Part shown: positions 31,864 to 41,492 of the stretch, one piece after another | How positions within the stretch are numbered: the first letter of the stretch is position 1 | How the letters are laid out: each line of letters opens with the position of its first letter | Source: Paracidovorax oryzae ATCC 19882 | GTDB lineage: Bacteria; Pseudomonadota; Gammaproteobacteria; Burkholderiales; Burkholderiaceae_C | Assembly: GCF_000687165.1 (NCBI RefSeq) | Contig: NZ_JMKU01000032.1 | Span: forward strand, 1 to 48,844 | Direction: 5' to 3' | Length of the DNA stretch: 48,844 bases | Made by a program: the position numbers and the translations under genes | Notes under the pieces: generated by a model | What the model was told of the DNA's origin: nothing | What the model saw: only the letters and a program-made list of their open reading frames with translations | The model's database searches: none

Positions 31864-31931
31864 GGGCAGCCCGCGTCGTTGCCGTGCTCGCCGTACCCAG
31901 GTACGGCTGTGCGCGGCGCCTGGCGGGCCCT
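31864..31931 (+). repeat. Imperfect palindromic intergenic repeat, copy 2, between atpD and atpC
   Basis: Shares GCGTCGTTGCCG and the central GTACCCAGGTACGG-like core with the repeat at 7325-7393. Outer arms GGGC and GCCC plus CCGTACC/GGTACGG allow a long, bulged hairpin with a three-base loop. It starts 12 bp after the atpD stop, the same position relative to the upstream gene as copy 1. It could lower or separate expression of atpC from the operon. Confidence 0.55.
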
Positions 31932-31980
31932 CCCGTCTGCTTGCTTCACCCACCTTCTTTCAGAGCCCAGAGGAAAACCC

Positions 31981-32397
31981 ATGAACACCATCCACGTCGA
32001 TGTGGTCAGCGCCGAAGAGTCCATCTTCTCGGGTGAGGCGCGCTTCGTCGCGCTGCCCGGCGAGGCCGGCGAGCTCGGCATCTATCCGCGCCACACGCCG
32101 CTGATCACCCGCATCAAGCCGGGATCGGTGCGCATCGAGACGGCCGACGGCGGCGAAGAGTTCGTCTTCGTGGCCGGTGGCATCCTCGAGGTGCAGCCCG
32201 AGCGCGTGACCGTGCTGTCCGATACCGCCATCCGCGGCAAGGACCTGGACGACGAGAAGGCCAACGCCGCCCGGGCCGCCGCCGAGGAAGCGCTGAAGAA
32301 CGCCAAGAGCGACGTCGATTTCGCGCGCGCGCAGTCCGAGCTGGCCGTGATGGCCGCCCAGATCGCCGCGCTGCGCAAGTTCCGCCAGAAGCGTTGA
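31981..32397 (+). CDS. atpC: F1Fo ATP synthase subunit epsilon
   Basis: Inhibitory rotor subunit of 138 aa. The N-terminal beta-sandwich ([34 protein letters not shown]) is followed by the two-helix C-terminal hairpin ([19 protein letters not shown] and onward). AGAGGAAA precedes the ATG at 31981. The frame is open upstream through the repeat but this is not protein-like. Last gene of the operon. Confidence 0.97.
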   Translation: MNTIHVDVVSAEESIFSGEARFVALPGEAGELGIYPRHTPLITRIKPGSVRIETADGGEEFVFVAGGILEVQPERVTVLSDTAIRGKDLDDEKANAARAAAEEALKNAKSDVDFARAQSELAVMAAQIAALRKFRQKR

Positions 32398-32438
32398 GTC
32401 TTGCGGGCCGGCAACGGCCTTGCTCACTCCCCATCCAG

Positions 32439-32469
32439 GCCGCCCCACGGGGCGGCTTTTTCTTTTTCC
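32439..32469 (+). terminator. Intrinsic terminator of the atp operon
   Basis: Perfect 8-bp stem GCCGCCCC/GGGGCGGC with a two-base loop, followed by TTTTTCTTTTT. It starts about 40 bp after the atpC stop. Confidence 0.85.
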
Positions 32470-32731
32470 TAGCCACCGAGCCACGGTTCCGATGAACCGG
32501 GCCGGTACGGCAGGGACCCGCGTTTCGGCTGCCGGAAACTGGACCGTGGGGTAGGCGTGCTCCGACACCGGCATGCGGCGGGCTGTACGGGAGAGGCAAC
32601 GGGACGGGCGCTAGCATTCCTCATGCAAGCGCACACCAGGGCTTTCTTCCTTCTACGTACGTCGCATTGGGCGGCGGGGTCAGCGGGGCGGCGGGTTGGC
32701 GCTTTCCTCCATTCCATGGAAGGGCTCCCGC

Positions 32732-33847
32732 ATGGCGGCTGCTTCCGATGATCTGGTGATCGCGCGGCCCGAGGGGCTCTACTGTCCCCCGGGCGATTTC
32801 TACATCGATCCCTGGAAGCCCGTGGAGCGGGCGGTCATCACGCACGGCCATTCCGACCATGCCCGCTGGGGCCACGCGCACTACCTGGCCCATATCGACA
32901 GCGAAGGGACTCTGCGCACCCGGCTCGGGGCCGACATCACGCTGCAGACACTGCCCTACGGCCAGGCCATCGAACACCACGGCGTGCGCATCTCGCTGCA
33001 TCCCGCAGGACACGTGCTCGGCTCGGCGCAGGTGCGGCTGGAGCATGGCGGCCGCGTCTGGGTGGCCTCGGGCGATTACAAGACCGGGCCCGACGGCACC
33101 TGCGTGCCGTTCGAGCCGGTGCGCTGCGACACCTTCATCACCGAATCCACCTTCGGCCTGCCGATCTACCGCTGGCCGTCGCAGGAGGCGCTGTTCGCGG
33201 AGATCGACGCGTGGTGGCGTGCGAACGCAGCGCAGGGGCGGCCATCGGTGATGCTTTGCTATGCCTTCGGCAAGGCGCAGCGCATCCTGCACGGCGTGGA
33301 CGCCTCGATCGGGCCCATCGTGGTCCACGGCGCGGTGGAGCCGCTCAACGCCGTGTACCGGGCTGCCGGCGTGGCGCTGCCCCCGACATTGCGGGCCACG
33401 GATCCGGACGTGGATGCGAAGCTGCTGCAGACGGCCCTGGTGGTCGCTCCCCCTTCAGCCCAGGGCACGCCCTGGATGCGCCGGTTCCCGCGGCATTCCG
33501 ATGCGTTCGCGAGCGGCTGGATGCAACTGCGGGGCACCCGCCGCCGACGCGGCGTGGACCGGGGCTTCGTGATGTCGGACCACGCGGACTGGCCCGGCCT
33601 GCAGTCGGCCATCGGTGCCACGGGGGCGGAGCGCGTTTTCGTGACGCATGGCAGCGTGGCCGTGCTGGTGCGCTGGCTCCGGGAGCAGGGATTGGATGCG
33701 CAATCGTTCCGCACGGAGTACGGCACCGAGGACGACGATGCGGCGCCCGATGCCTCCACGGCCGTGACGCCTGTCGCCGCTCCGGGCGGTGATGCATCGC
33801 CCGTGGAGGACGACGGCCGGCACGAGGGCGGGGAAACGGCGCAATGA
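32732..33847 (+). CDS. Ligase-associated DNA exonuclease (metallo-beta-lactamase fold)
   Basis: Predicted metal-dependent nuclease of 371 aa of the beta-CASP/mRNA 3'-processing-like group found beside ATP-dependent ligases. The metal-binding motif THGHSDHARWG gives HxHxDH at residues 38-43; SGDYKTGPDG and GFVMSDHADWPGL are further conserved metal-site motifs. The ATG at 32732 is preferred because GAAGGG lies 8 bp upstream; a TTG at 32696 is an alternative. The last 45 residues are an acidic, Ala/Asp-rich tail. It overlaps the ligase by 4 bp (ATGA). It starts 262 bp after the atp terminator region with no clear promoter seen. Confidence 0.88.
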   Translation: MAAASDDLVIARPEGLYCPPGDFYIDPWKPVERAVITHGHSDHARWGHAHYLAHIDSEGTLRTRLGADITLQTLPYGQAIEHHGVRISLHPAGHVLGSAQVRLEHGGRVWVASGDYKTGPDGTCVPFEPVRCDTFITESTFGLPIYRWPSQEALFAEIDAWWRANAAQGRPSVMLCYAFGKAQRILHGVDASIGPIVVHGAVEPLNAVYRAAGVALPPTLRATDPDVDAKLLQTALVVAPPSAQGTPWMRRFPRHSDAFASGWMQLRGTRRRRGVDRGFVMSDHADWPGLQSAIGATGAERVFVTHGSVAVLVRWLREQGLDAQSFRTEYGTEDDDAAPDASTAVTPVAAPGGDASPVEDDGRHEGGETAQ

Positions 33848-35541
33848 AGGATTTCGCCGCGCTCTACCGCGCCCTGGATGCGAGCACGTCCAGCCTCGCC
33901 AAGCAGGCGGCGCTGCAGGCCTACCTGCGCGCGGCGGCACCTGCGGATGCGGCATGGGCGGTGTACTTCCTGGCAGGCGGCAAGCCGCGCCAGCTGGTCC
34001 CGACCAAACTGCTGCGTCAGTTCGCGCGCGAGGCCGCAGGCCTGCCGGAATGGCTGTTCGACGAAAGCTATGAAGCCGTCGGAGACCTCGCGGAAACCAT
34101 CGCGCTCCTGCTGCCGCCACCCACCGAGGCCCATGCGCAGGGCCTGGCCGAATGGGTGGAAGAGCACCTGTTGCCGCTGCGCGGCGTGGCGCCCGATGCG
34201 CTGGAGCCGATGTTGCGGGCGCAGTGGAGTCGCCTCGCGCCCGAGGAGCGGCTCGTGTACTTCAAGCTCATCACGGGCGCCTTCCGCGTCGGTGTGTCGA
34301 AGCTGCAGGTCACGCAGGCCCTGGCCGCCGTGAGCGGCGTGGACCCCAAGCGGATCGCGCAGCGGCTCATGGGCTATACCCACATTGCCGCTCGGCCCGG
34401 GCCGGCGGACTACGAGCGCCTGGTGGCGCCGCTCACCGATGCCGGCCTGGACGACGACGGGGCGGCGCAGTCCCGCGAAACCAGCGGCCATCCCTATCCC
34501 TTCTTCCTGGCGCACCCGCTGTCGCTGCCCGTGGAGCAGTTCGAGGCCACGCTCGGGCCACCCGGCGACTGGATCGTGGAGTGGAAGTGGGACGGCATCC
34601 GCGCCCAGTTGGTGCGGCGCGCGGGCGCCACCTGGGTCTGGTCGCGCGGGGAGGAGCTGGTCAGTGATCGCTTTCCCGAGCTTCAGCGCCTGGGCCAGGA
34701 GGCCCTGCCGGACGGTACCGTGCTCGATGGCGAGATCGTCGTCTGGCAGCATGCGGAGGGCGACGTGCCGGCACGCGTGCGTCCGTTCGCGGACCTGCAG
34801 AAACGCATCGGCCGCAAGACGCTCGGCCCCAAGCTGCTGCGCGAGCTGCCCGCGGTGCTGCTGGCCTATGACCTGCTGGAAGAGGAGGGCAAGGACCTGC
34901 GGGCGTTGCCGCAGCATGAGCGCCGGGCGCGGCTCGATGCGCTGCTCGCCCGGGTGTCGCACCCGGCGCTCGTCGCCAGTCCACTGCTCCACGGCAGTGG
35001 CTGGGAGGAACTGGCGGAACAGCGCGCCCATGCCCGCGCCCTGGGCGTCGAAGGCATGATGCTCAAGGCCCGCGGTGCGCAGTACGGCGTGGGCCGCACC
35101 AAGGACGTGGGCACGTGGTGGAAATGGAAGATCGACCCCTTGAGCGTGGATGCGGTGCTCATCTATGCGCAGCGCGGCCACGGGCGGCGCGCCAGCCTGT
35201 ACAGCGACTACACCTTCGCCGTCTGGGACGGGCCGCCCGGCGCGGAAGGCCGTGCGCTCGTGCCGTTCGCAAAGGCGTATTCGGGCCTGACCGATGCCGA
35301 GATGGCGCGCGTGGATGCGGTCATCCGCCGCACCACGGTGGAGACTTTCGGGCCGGTGCGCAGCGTGAAGCCCACGCTGGTGTTCGAACTCGGCTTCGAG
35401 GGCATCGCGCGCAGCACGCGGCACAAGAGCGGCATCGCGGTGCGGTTTCCCCGCATGCTGCGCTGGCGGGAGGACAAGCCGGTGGAGGAGGCGGATTCAC
35501 TGGAGACGCTGGAGGGGCTGTTGCCGAGGTCGGATCCTTGA
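33844..35541 (+). CDS. ATP-dependent DNA ligase
   Basis: Ligase of 565 aa. An N-terminal DNA-binding domain (about residues 1-210) precedes the nucleotidyltransferase domain with motif I EWKWDGIRAQL, in which Lys248 is the adenylated residue. Motif III-like DGEIVVW and motif V-like WWKWKIDPLSVDAV follow, then an OB-fold domain with KPTLVFELGFEGI and ARSTRHKSGIAVRFPRM. This is the LigB/LigC-like type in the repair cassette, without a polymerase domain as in LigD. It overlaps the exonuclease start-stop and lies 21 bp before the helicase. Confidence 0.93.
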   Translation: MKDFAALYRALDASTSSLAKQAALQAYLRAAAPADAAWAVYFLAGGKPRQLVPTKLLRQFAREAAGLPEWLFDESYEAVGDLAETIALLLPPPTEAHAQGLAEWVEEHLLPLRGVAPDALEPMLRAQWSRLAPEERLVYFKLITGAFRVGVSKLQVTQALAAVSGVDPKRIAQRLMGYTHIAARPGPADYERLVAPLTDAGLDDDGAAQSRETSGHPYPFFLAHPLSLPVEQFEATLGPPGDWIVEWKWDGIRAQLVRRAGATWVWSRGEELVSDRFPELQRLGQEALPDGTVLDGEIVVWQHAEGDVPARVRPFADLQKRIGRKTLGPKLLRELPAVLLAYDLLEEEGKDLRALPQHERRARLDALLARVSHPALVASPLLHGSGWEELAEQRAHARALGVEGMMLKARGAQYGVGRTKDVGTWWKWKIDPLSVDAVLIYAQRGHGRRASLYSDYTFAVWDGPPGAEGRALVPFAKAYSGLTDAEMARVDAVIRRTTVETFGPVRSVKPTLVFELGFEGIARSTRHKSGIAVRFPRMLRWREDKPVEEADSLETLEGLLPRSDP

Positions 35542-35562
35542 AGCGGAAGACAGGCGATACCG

Positions 35563-38500
35563 ATGACTTCCGTGTCCCATAGTCGCCAGGGCATCCCCCG
35601 CTCCCGCTCGATCGCGGAAGCCTGGATCGCCGGGCGCGGCTGGCGCCCCTTCCCCTTCCAGCGCGAGGTCTGGCGCGCACTCGCCCAGGGTCGCAGCGGG
35701 CTGCTGCACGCGACCACGGGGGCCGGCAAGACCTATGCGGTATGGCTCGGCGCACTCCAGGCCTTTGGCGCCGCGGACCAGGCCCGGAAGACAAAGCACG
35801 GCCGTTCATCCTCCGATGTGCCGGATGCCGTGGAGGCTGCCGCCCAAGGGACGCCGGCCGGCAGGCGAAGCAAGGCCCCGCCGCCTGAACCGCTCACCGT
35901 GCTCTGGCTCACGCCGATGCGGGCCCTGGCTGCCGACACGCTGAAGGCCCTGCGCACTCCGCTCGAAGAACTTGCGACGACGCAGCCCACGCTGGCCCGC
36001 TGGACCAGTGGCGCCCGCACGGGCGACACGGGCAGTGCCGAACGTGGCGCGCAGTCGCGCCGGCTGCCCACGGTGCTGGTGACCACGCCGGAGAGCCTGT
36101 CGTTGCTGCTGGCGCGTGCGGATGCGCGCGAGCTGTTGTCCACCGTGCGCCTGGTGGTGGCCGACGAGTGGCACGAGCTGCTCGGCAACAAGCGCGGCGT
36201 GCAGGTGCAACTGGCGCTGGCGCGGCTGGCCGGCTGGAATCCGCGGGTGTGCGTCTGGGGCATGTCGGCCACGCTCGGCAACCTGCCCGAGGCGCGGGAT
36301 GCACTGCTCGCGCCCCTGGGTGCGGAGGTGGCGGGGGAGGGCGTGCTGGTGCAGGGCCAGGTGGACAAGCGGCTCGTCGTCGATACGCTGCTGCCCGACC
36401 ATCCCGAGCGGTTTTCCTGGGCCGGGCACCTGGGGCTGCGCATGCTGCCGGCAGTGGTGCGCGAGCTGGAGTCCACCACGACCACGCTGGTATTCGTGAA
36501 CGTGCGGTCGCAGGCGGAGCTCTGGTACAAGGCCATCCTCGACGCACGGCCCGATTGGGCGGGCGAGCTGGCGATCCACCACGGTTCGCTGGACCGCGGC
36601 GTGCGCGAGTGGGTGGAGGCGGGCCTGAAGGAGGGGCGCCTGCGCGCCGTGGTGTGCACCAGCAGCCTGGACCTGGGCGTGGATTTCCTGCCGGTGGAGC
36701 GCGTGCTGCAGATCGGTTCGGCCAAGGGCATCGCGCGGCTGCTGCAGCGTGCCGGGCGCTCGGGCCATGCCCCGGGGCGGCCATCGCGCATCACGCTCGT
36801 GCCCACGCACAGCCTGGAACTGGTCGAGGCGGCCGCCGCGCGCGCGGCGGTGCAGGCCGGCGAGGTGGAAATGCGTGCCAGCCCGCGCCGGCCGGTGGAC
36901 GTGCTGGTGCAGCATCTCGTCACCGTGGCGCTGGGGGGCGGCTTCGAGCCCGAGGCACTGTATGCGGAAGTACGTCGCACTATGGCCTACCGCGACCTGC
37001 CGCGCGCGGTCTGGCAGTGGTGCCTGGATTTCGTGCACCGCGGAGGGCCCTCTCTCGCGGCCTATCCCGACTACCAGCGCGTGGCGCCGGACGAAGAGGG
37101 CATCTGGCGCATGCCGAGCGCCCGCCTGGCGCGCCGCCACCGTGCCAACATCGGCACCATCGTGAGCGACGCCAGCATGGCCGTGCAGGTGCTGCACGGC
37201 GCGCGGCTGGGCACGATGGAGGAAAGCTTCCTCTCGCGCCTGTCGCCGGGCGATTGCTTCGTCTTCGCGGGGCAGGTGCTGGAGATGGTGAAGATCGAGG
37301 ACATGACGGCCTACGTGCGGCGCGCCGCGCGCGGGCGCCCCACGGTGCCGCGCTGGGCCGGCTCGCGCATGCCGCTGTCCACCGTGCTCGCGGATTTCGT
37401 GGTGCAGCAGCTCGCGCAGGCCGCGGCGGGGCGTTATGGGTCGCCCGAGCTGCGCTGCGTGAGGCCGCTGCTGGATGTGCAGCAGCGGTGGTCCGCGCTG
37501 CCGACGCCCGGGACGCTGCTCGCCGAAACCCTGCGCACCCGGGAGGGCTGGCACCTGTTCCTCTATCCGTTCGCGGGCCGGCATGCGCACATCGGCCTGG
37601 CCAGCCTGTTCGCATGGCGCGCGGCCCAGGGCGAGGCCGGCACGTTTTCCATCGCCGTGAACGATTACGGACTGGAGTTGCTGTCTGCGACCGAGCGCGA
37701 CTGGGCCGCATTGCTGCCGGAGTTGCTGCGGGTGCATGCCGCGCCCGGGCCGGAGCGCGGGAGCGATGCCCACCCGCTGCGGCTGCCGGCCGGTGAAGCC
37801 CTGGCCATCCGCAATACCGCGAACGCCGCGCGTGCCGAGGCCGAGGATTCGTCCGGCGCCAGCGTGATCGAAACCGGCAGCGCCCCTCAGGACGAGGCCC
37901 GCCACGCGCTGCTGCACGAAGTGCTGGCCAGCCTCAACGCCACCGAAATGGCCCGGCGCCGGTTCCGTGAAATCGCGCGGGTGGCGGGGCTCATCTTCCA
38001 GAGCCATCCCGGCGAGCGCCGCAGCGCGCGGCAGCTGCAGGCATCGTCGCAGCTGTTCTTCGAGGTGTTCCGCAAGTACGACGTGGGCAACATGCTCCTG
38101 CGCCAGGCCGATGAGGAAGTGCTGAGCCAGGAGCTGGACGTGGCGCAACTGCTGGTGGCGCTGCGCCGCATGCAGGCACAGGACCTGGTGGTGCAGCCGC
38201 TGGCGCGGCCCAGCCCGTTCGCCTTTCCCCTCATGGTGGAGCGCTTCCGGGAAAAGCTCACCAACGAGCACCTGGCTGACCGCATCGCCCGCATGCTGGC
38301 GCAGCTGGATACCGCCGCCGATGCGGGCGCCGCCGCCAACCTGCCCGCGCAGGACGTGGTGCCACCCGACCCACCCGCGCGGCCACAGCGCCGGCCCGCG
38401 GCGAAGAAGGCGGCCGGCCGGGGCCGCGAGGCGGTGGCCGAGGCCGCGCCTCCCGCCGGCACCGCGATGCAGCAGGCCGCCGAGGCGGTCCGCCGCACGC

Positions 38501-38607
38501 TGGACTTCTCGCTCACCTCCACCGAGGAGGCGGGCAACGGCACGGCGGGTGGAGGGCGCAGCCGGCGCCGCGAGCGCAAGCCGCCGCGGCCCCTGCCGCG
38601 GCTCTAA
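35563..38607 (+). CDS. Ligase-associated DEXH-box helicase (Lhr-like)
   Basis: Superfamily 2 helicase of 1014 aa. Walker [16 protein letters not shown] contains Lys56; the Walker B box is DEWH (201-204), then SATLGN (motif III), [21 protein letters not shown] (motif V) and [16 protein letters not shown] (motif VI), followed by the Lhr-core winged-helix and the C-terminal domain. It exceeds the roughly 820-aa family norm by an insert near residues 68-107 ([15 protein letters not shown] and on) and a basic, Ala/Pro-rich tail of about 100 residues ending [14 protein letters not shown]. Third gene of the cassette. Confidence 0.92.
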   Translation: MTSVSHSRQGIPRSRSIAEAWIAGRGWRPFPFQREVWRALAQGRSGLLHATTGAGKTYAVWLGALQAFGAADQARKTKHGRSSSDVPDAVEAAAQGTPAGRRSKAPPPEPLTVLWLTPMRALAADTLKALRTPLEELATTQPTLARWTSGARTGDTGSAERGAQSRRLPTVLVTTPESLSLLLARADARELLSTVRLVVADEWHELLGNKRGVQVQLALARLAGWNPRVCVWGMSATLGNLPEARDALLAPLGAEVAGEGVLVQGQVDKRLVVDTLLPDHPERFSWAGHLGLRMLPAVVRELESTTTTLVFVNVRSQAELWYKAILDARPDWAGELAIHHGSLDRGVREWVEAGLKEGRLRAVVCTSSLDLGVDFLPVERVLQIGSAKGIARLLQRAGRSGHAPGRPSRITLVPTHSLELVEAAAARAAVQAGEVEMRASPRRPVDVLVQHLVTVALGGGFEPEALYAEVRRTMAYRDLPRAVWQWCLDFVHRGGPSLAAYPDYQRVAPDEEGIWRMPSARLARRHRANIGTIVSDASMAVQVLHGARLGTMEESFLSRLSPGDCFVFAGQVLEMVKIEDMTAYVRRAARGRPTVPRWAGSRMPLSTVLADFVVQQLAQAAAGRYGSPELRCVRPLLDVQQRWSALPTPGTLLAETLRTREGWHLFLYPFAGRHAHIGLASLFAWRAAQGEAGTFSIAVNDYGLELLSATERDWAALLPELLRVHAAPGPERGSDAHPLRLPAGEALAIRNTANAARAEAEDSSGASVIETGSAPQDEARHALLHEVLASLNATEMARRRFREIARVAGLIFQSHPGERRSARQLQASSQLFFEVFRKYDVGNMLLRQADEEVLSQELDVAQLLVALRRMQAQDLVVQPLARPSPFAFPLMVERFREKLTNEHLADRIARMLAQLDTAADAGAAANLPAQDVVPPDPPARPQRRPAAKKAAGRGREAVAEAAPPAGTAMQQAAEAVRRTLDFSLTSTEEAGNGTAGGGRSRRRERKPPRPLPRL

Positions 38608-38663
38608 GTCCATATGCCGGCACCCGGCCTGCCGGTCCGGGACAATGGCGCTTTCTCATCGCT

Positions 38664-39389
38664 GTGCATGGACCCCTTCAATTGACAGGCGCATCCGCCA
38701 CCTTTCACCTCGCCGGTACCGAAGTCCACCTGCTCGCCGGTCATGCCCTCTGGTGGCCCGATGGGCGAACGCTGTTCGTCGCCGATGTGCACCTGGGCAA
38801 GGCCGACACGTTCCGTGCGCGCGGGCTGCCCGTGCCTTCCGGTACCACGCGCGACAACCTCGCGCGGCTTTCCGCGCTCGTGGCGGAGCAGGGGGCGCAG
38901 CGGCTCGTGGTGCTGGGGGACTTCCTGCATGCGGCCGAGGCGCGCTCGCCCGCCGTGCTGGCATCGCTCGCGGCCTGGCGTGCGGTGCATGCGGCACTGG
39001 AGATGGTGCTGGTGCGCGGCAACCACGACAGCCATGCGGGCGATCCGCCCGCGGAGCTGGGCATCGCGATCGTGGACGAGCCCTGGCCGCTCGGACCGTT
39101 CGCATGCTGCCACCATCCGCAGCGCCATGCAGCGCTGCACGTGCTCGCCGGCCATGTGCATCCTGCCGTGGTGCTGCGCGGGCCGGGCCGCGACGCGCTG
39201 CGGCTGCCATGCTTCGTGGTGGACGCGGCAGAAGGCTCCGATGCCGGTGCCACGCTGCTGCCGGCCTTCGGCGAGTTCACGGGAGGGCAGGTGCTGGCGC
39301 CGATGGCCGGCCGGCGGTTCTTCGCCGTTGGCGGTGGGCGAACATGGCCCGTGCCGGTGGCCGGTACCGACGCATCGCTGCGGGCATGA
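38664..39389 (+). CDS. pdeM: Ligase-associated phosphoesterase PdeM
   Basis: Calcineurin-like metallophosphoesterase of about 241 aa. Metal-site motifs: VADVHLGKADTF, VVLGDFLHA, VRGNHDSH and LAGHVHPAVVL. A GTG at 38664 is used because the ATG at 38668 is in another frame and stops after five codons; a TTG at 38682 is also possible. Members of this family lie next to Lhr-like helicases and ligases and are predicted nucleases or phosphodiesterases in DNA repair. It follows the helicase by 56 bp and closes the four-gene cassette. Confidence 0.88.
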   Translation: MHGPLQLTGASATFHLAGTEVHLLAGHALWWPDGRTLFVADVHLGKADTFRARGLPVPSGTTRDNLARLSALVAEQGAQRLVVLGDFLHAAEARSPAVLASLAAWRAVHAALEMVLVRGNHDSHAGDPPAELGIAIVDEPWPLGPFACCHHPQRHAALHVLAGHVHPAVVLRGPGRDALRLPCFVVDAAEGSDAGATLLPAFGEFTGGQVLAPMAGRRFFAVGGGRTWPVPVAGTDASLRA

Positions 39390-39725
39390 CCCATCCTGCG
39401 GGCCCAGGCACCCGAGGGGCCTGCACCCGCCTGGGGATCCGGAGGCCCGAGTCCCGCCAACAGGGGTGCAGCCGGCCCTCTGCCCTGCGCCAATGCGCTT
39501 CGACCTGCCGGGCGCGAGCGGCATAGCCGGCTTGCCCCGGACGGCCCCGTAACTGGAGTGACGGCTACGGATGCCGACGGGCGTGCTCCGGTGCCTGCGG
39601 TTCGCGGCCCGACCTGCCGTGCCTGCGCATTGGCTGGAGGGCTGGGTTCACGTGATCGCGTCCTGGTGGATAGGCGCAGAGGACACATGGAGCGAACTCC
39701 GGGCGATTGCCCGCAAAGACAGAGG
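39390..39725. other. 336-bp gap between convergent genes
   Basis: The space between pdeM (plus) and the NEL protein (minus) holds no gene I can support and no canonical terminator. Short frames exist on both strands but lack protein-like composition. Confidence 0.4.
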
Positions 39726-41360
39726 TCAGGCGTTGCCCCCACCGGCCGATGGGCCCGGGTCCTGGGGCCCGGGCTGCGGCGGGACGGGCCATGCATGGCC
39801 GGCAAGGGTTTCCAGCGCACGCTGCACCGACACCTGCCAGCGTTCGTAAACCTGGCGGCCTGCCTCGGCGTAGGCATAGGCGGCCGGGCTCTCGGGGTCT
39901 TCGGGGATGTCCTGGTCGTGGAACGGATCGGCGTCCCGGGCCGCCTCCAGCGGTTGGAATATTTCGGGGTGCAGCACCTGCATGCAGGTACGCCAGGTGT
40001 CGTGCTGCAGGATGAATTCGCGGTAGGCCTGCGGGTCCGCTGCCTGCTGCTGCACCCGGGACTTCAGGGCCTCGAGGTGTTCCTGGCCGAGCACGCTCAT
40101 TTCCGCGCTCGTCAGGTGCTGCACGGTGTCCTTGGAGAGCTCCAGGACCTGCCGGAGCGCGGATTTGGCATGGGCCAGCGTCTCCAGGGGGTCCTTGCGC
40201 AATTTGTCCCTCTCCCAGGGGGGCATGTCGGTGCGCTGCATCATTTCGCTGATGAGGTGGCCCACGGCGGTTTCCAGCAGGGCCAGCCGGAACTGCTGGC
40301 TGGTCCACTGGTGGAGTTTCGCTTCGTTGAGCAGGCCGCGGCGCGCGGCCATCACCAACTGGATTTTTCGCACCGCCAGCATGACCTTGGAGAAACCCTC
40401 CAGAACGTTGTCCTGGCAACTGCCGAGAGCGGTCTGCGCAATCAGGAACACCTCGTTGCGCAATTCGGCATCCTGGGCCATCGCCGTGAATGCGACCTTC
40501 ACCTGGTTTTCCATCTCGCGCCGTGCGGTGGCAGAAAGTTCGGGCAGGGCTTCCTGGTGCAGGCGTTCGAGCATCCGGGCAAAAGCCGGGGCGGCCTCTT
40601 CCTCGTCGAAGGCATGGAGATCCATCGCGGAGGTGCGGGCTGTATCGCCCAGCCAGGTCTGGAACTGGCTGCCCAGCGGTGCGCCCAGGTGCGCCAGGTC
40701 TCCTTCGAGGCCCCTGTCGTCCTCGTCGGATCCGCTGGCTTCGTTGTCCGAAGACGATGTGCGGCCGGCCTCGGGCGCGCCTGCCGGGACCAGAATGCGT
40801 TCGATCACGCGGGCTGCGGCAGGGCTGCCCAGCTGGAGGAAAAGCCAGAGCGAGCGCAATGCTTCCCCGACATCGTGCCCGGTGCCTTCCTGGTGGGCGA
40901 GAAGGGCTGCAGCCGCCTGGTGGATGCGTGGCTCGAGGTCCGGGCGTACCACGGCCGCCATGACCAAGGGAACGAATTGCGCCCGGCTCGGCGGCCCCTG
41001 GATACCCAATGCCGCAAGTTCCTGGCGCAGGGATTCGGGAGCCTGCGGGGCCGCCTCGGCCCGTGCGGGTGCGGCCTGCGGAGGACTGCCCGCCCCGGTG
41101 CTGGTCCGGGCACCGCCGGACGGCTGCGCGGGGGGCAGCGGCACGGCGGCGCGGGGCGGTCGGCTGGAAGGTCCCGCTTCCGCCGAGGGGGCGGCAGCGG
41201 CCTGTCGGGCCGGCAGCCGTCCCGCCAGGCTGGAACCGGCTTCCGTGGTGCGCGCTCTCACGCGCCGCGTCGGTGACGCATCGGAGCCGCTGTCGCTATC
41301 GTGGCGGGGGCTGCGCGCGCGCGGGCTCACATGGCCTGTGGGTTGGGTGGGAGGCTGCAT
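39726..41360 (-). CDS. NEL-domain E3 ubiquitin ligase-like candidate type III effector
   Basis: Protein of 544 aa. Residues 1-110 are Pro/Ser/Ala/Arg rich, like a type III secretion signal region; 110-200 are helical without recognisable repeats; an acidic Ser stretch (SSSDNEASGSDEDD) leads into a domain of about 300 residues matching the IpaH/SspH NEL fold. Parallels with IpaH: HAFDEEEAAPAFARMLERL, then DAELRNEVFLIAQTALGSCQDNV, where Cys315 and Asp317 fit the catalytic CxD (CEDRV in IpaH), and QQFRLALLETAVGH. The NEL domain is usually joined to leucine-rich repeats; here none are seen, as in Ralstonia RipAW. The ATG at 41360 is the best start; an earlier one at 41441 adds a non-typical stretch. 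An imperfect PIP box lies upstream. Confidence 0.85.
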   Translation of the reverse strand: MQPPTQPTGHVSPRARSPRHDSDSGSDASPTRRVRARTTEAGSSLAGRLPARQAAAAPSAEAGPSSRPPRAAVPLPPAQPSGGARTSTGAGSPPQAAPARAEAAPQAPESLRQELAALGIQGPPSRAQFVPLVMAAVVRPDLEPRIHQAAAALLAHQEGTGHDVGEALRSLWLFLQLGSPAAARVIERILVPAGAPEAGRTSSSDNEASGSDEDDRGLEGDLAHLGAPLGSQFQTWLGDTARTSAMDLHAFDEEEAAPAFARMLERLHQEALPELSATARREMENQVKVAFTAMAQDAELRNEVFLIAQTALGSCQDNVLEGFSKVMLAVRKIQLVMAARRGLLNEAKLHQWTSQQFRLALLETAVGHLISEMMQRTDMPPWERDKLRKDPLETLAHAKSALRQVLELSKDTVQHLTSAEMSVLGQEHLEALKSRVQQQAADPQAYREFILQHDTWRTCMQVLHPEIFQPLEAARDADPFHDQDIPEDPESPAAYAYAEAGRQVYERWQVSVQRALETLAGHAWPVPPQPGPQDPGPSAGGGNA

Positions 41361-41441
41361 GGGAACGTGATGTCCTGCCGTGCGCTGGCACGGGCGATGG
41401 CACCATGCTCGCGCGGCCGGCGCGGCATGCCCTGCGCCCAT

Positions 41442-41466
41442 GCGCAGCAGATGGTCGATTCGCGAA
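41442..41466 (-). promoter_or_regulatory. Imperfect PIP (HrpX-type) box upstream of the NEL gene
   Basis: On the minus strand TTCGC (41466-41462), 15 bases, then TGCGC (41446-41442). The HrpX/HrpB plant-inducible promoter box is TTCGB-N15-TTCGB, so there is one mismatch. About 30 bp downstream GAGCAT only partly fits the YANNNT -10. It is 82 bp before the ATG. Confidence 0.4.
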
Positions 41467-41492
41467 CCGACGGGGTGACAGGGCAGGGGGCT

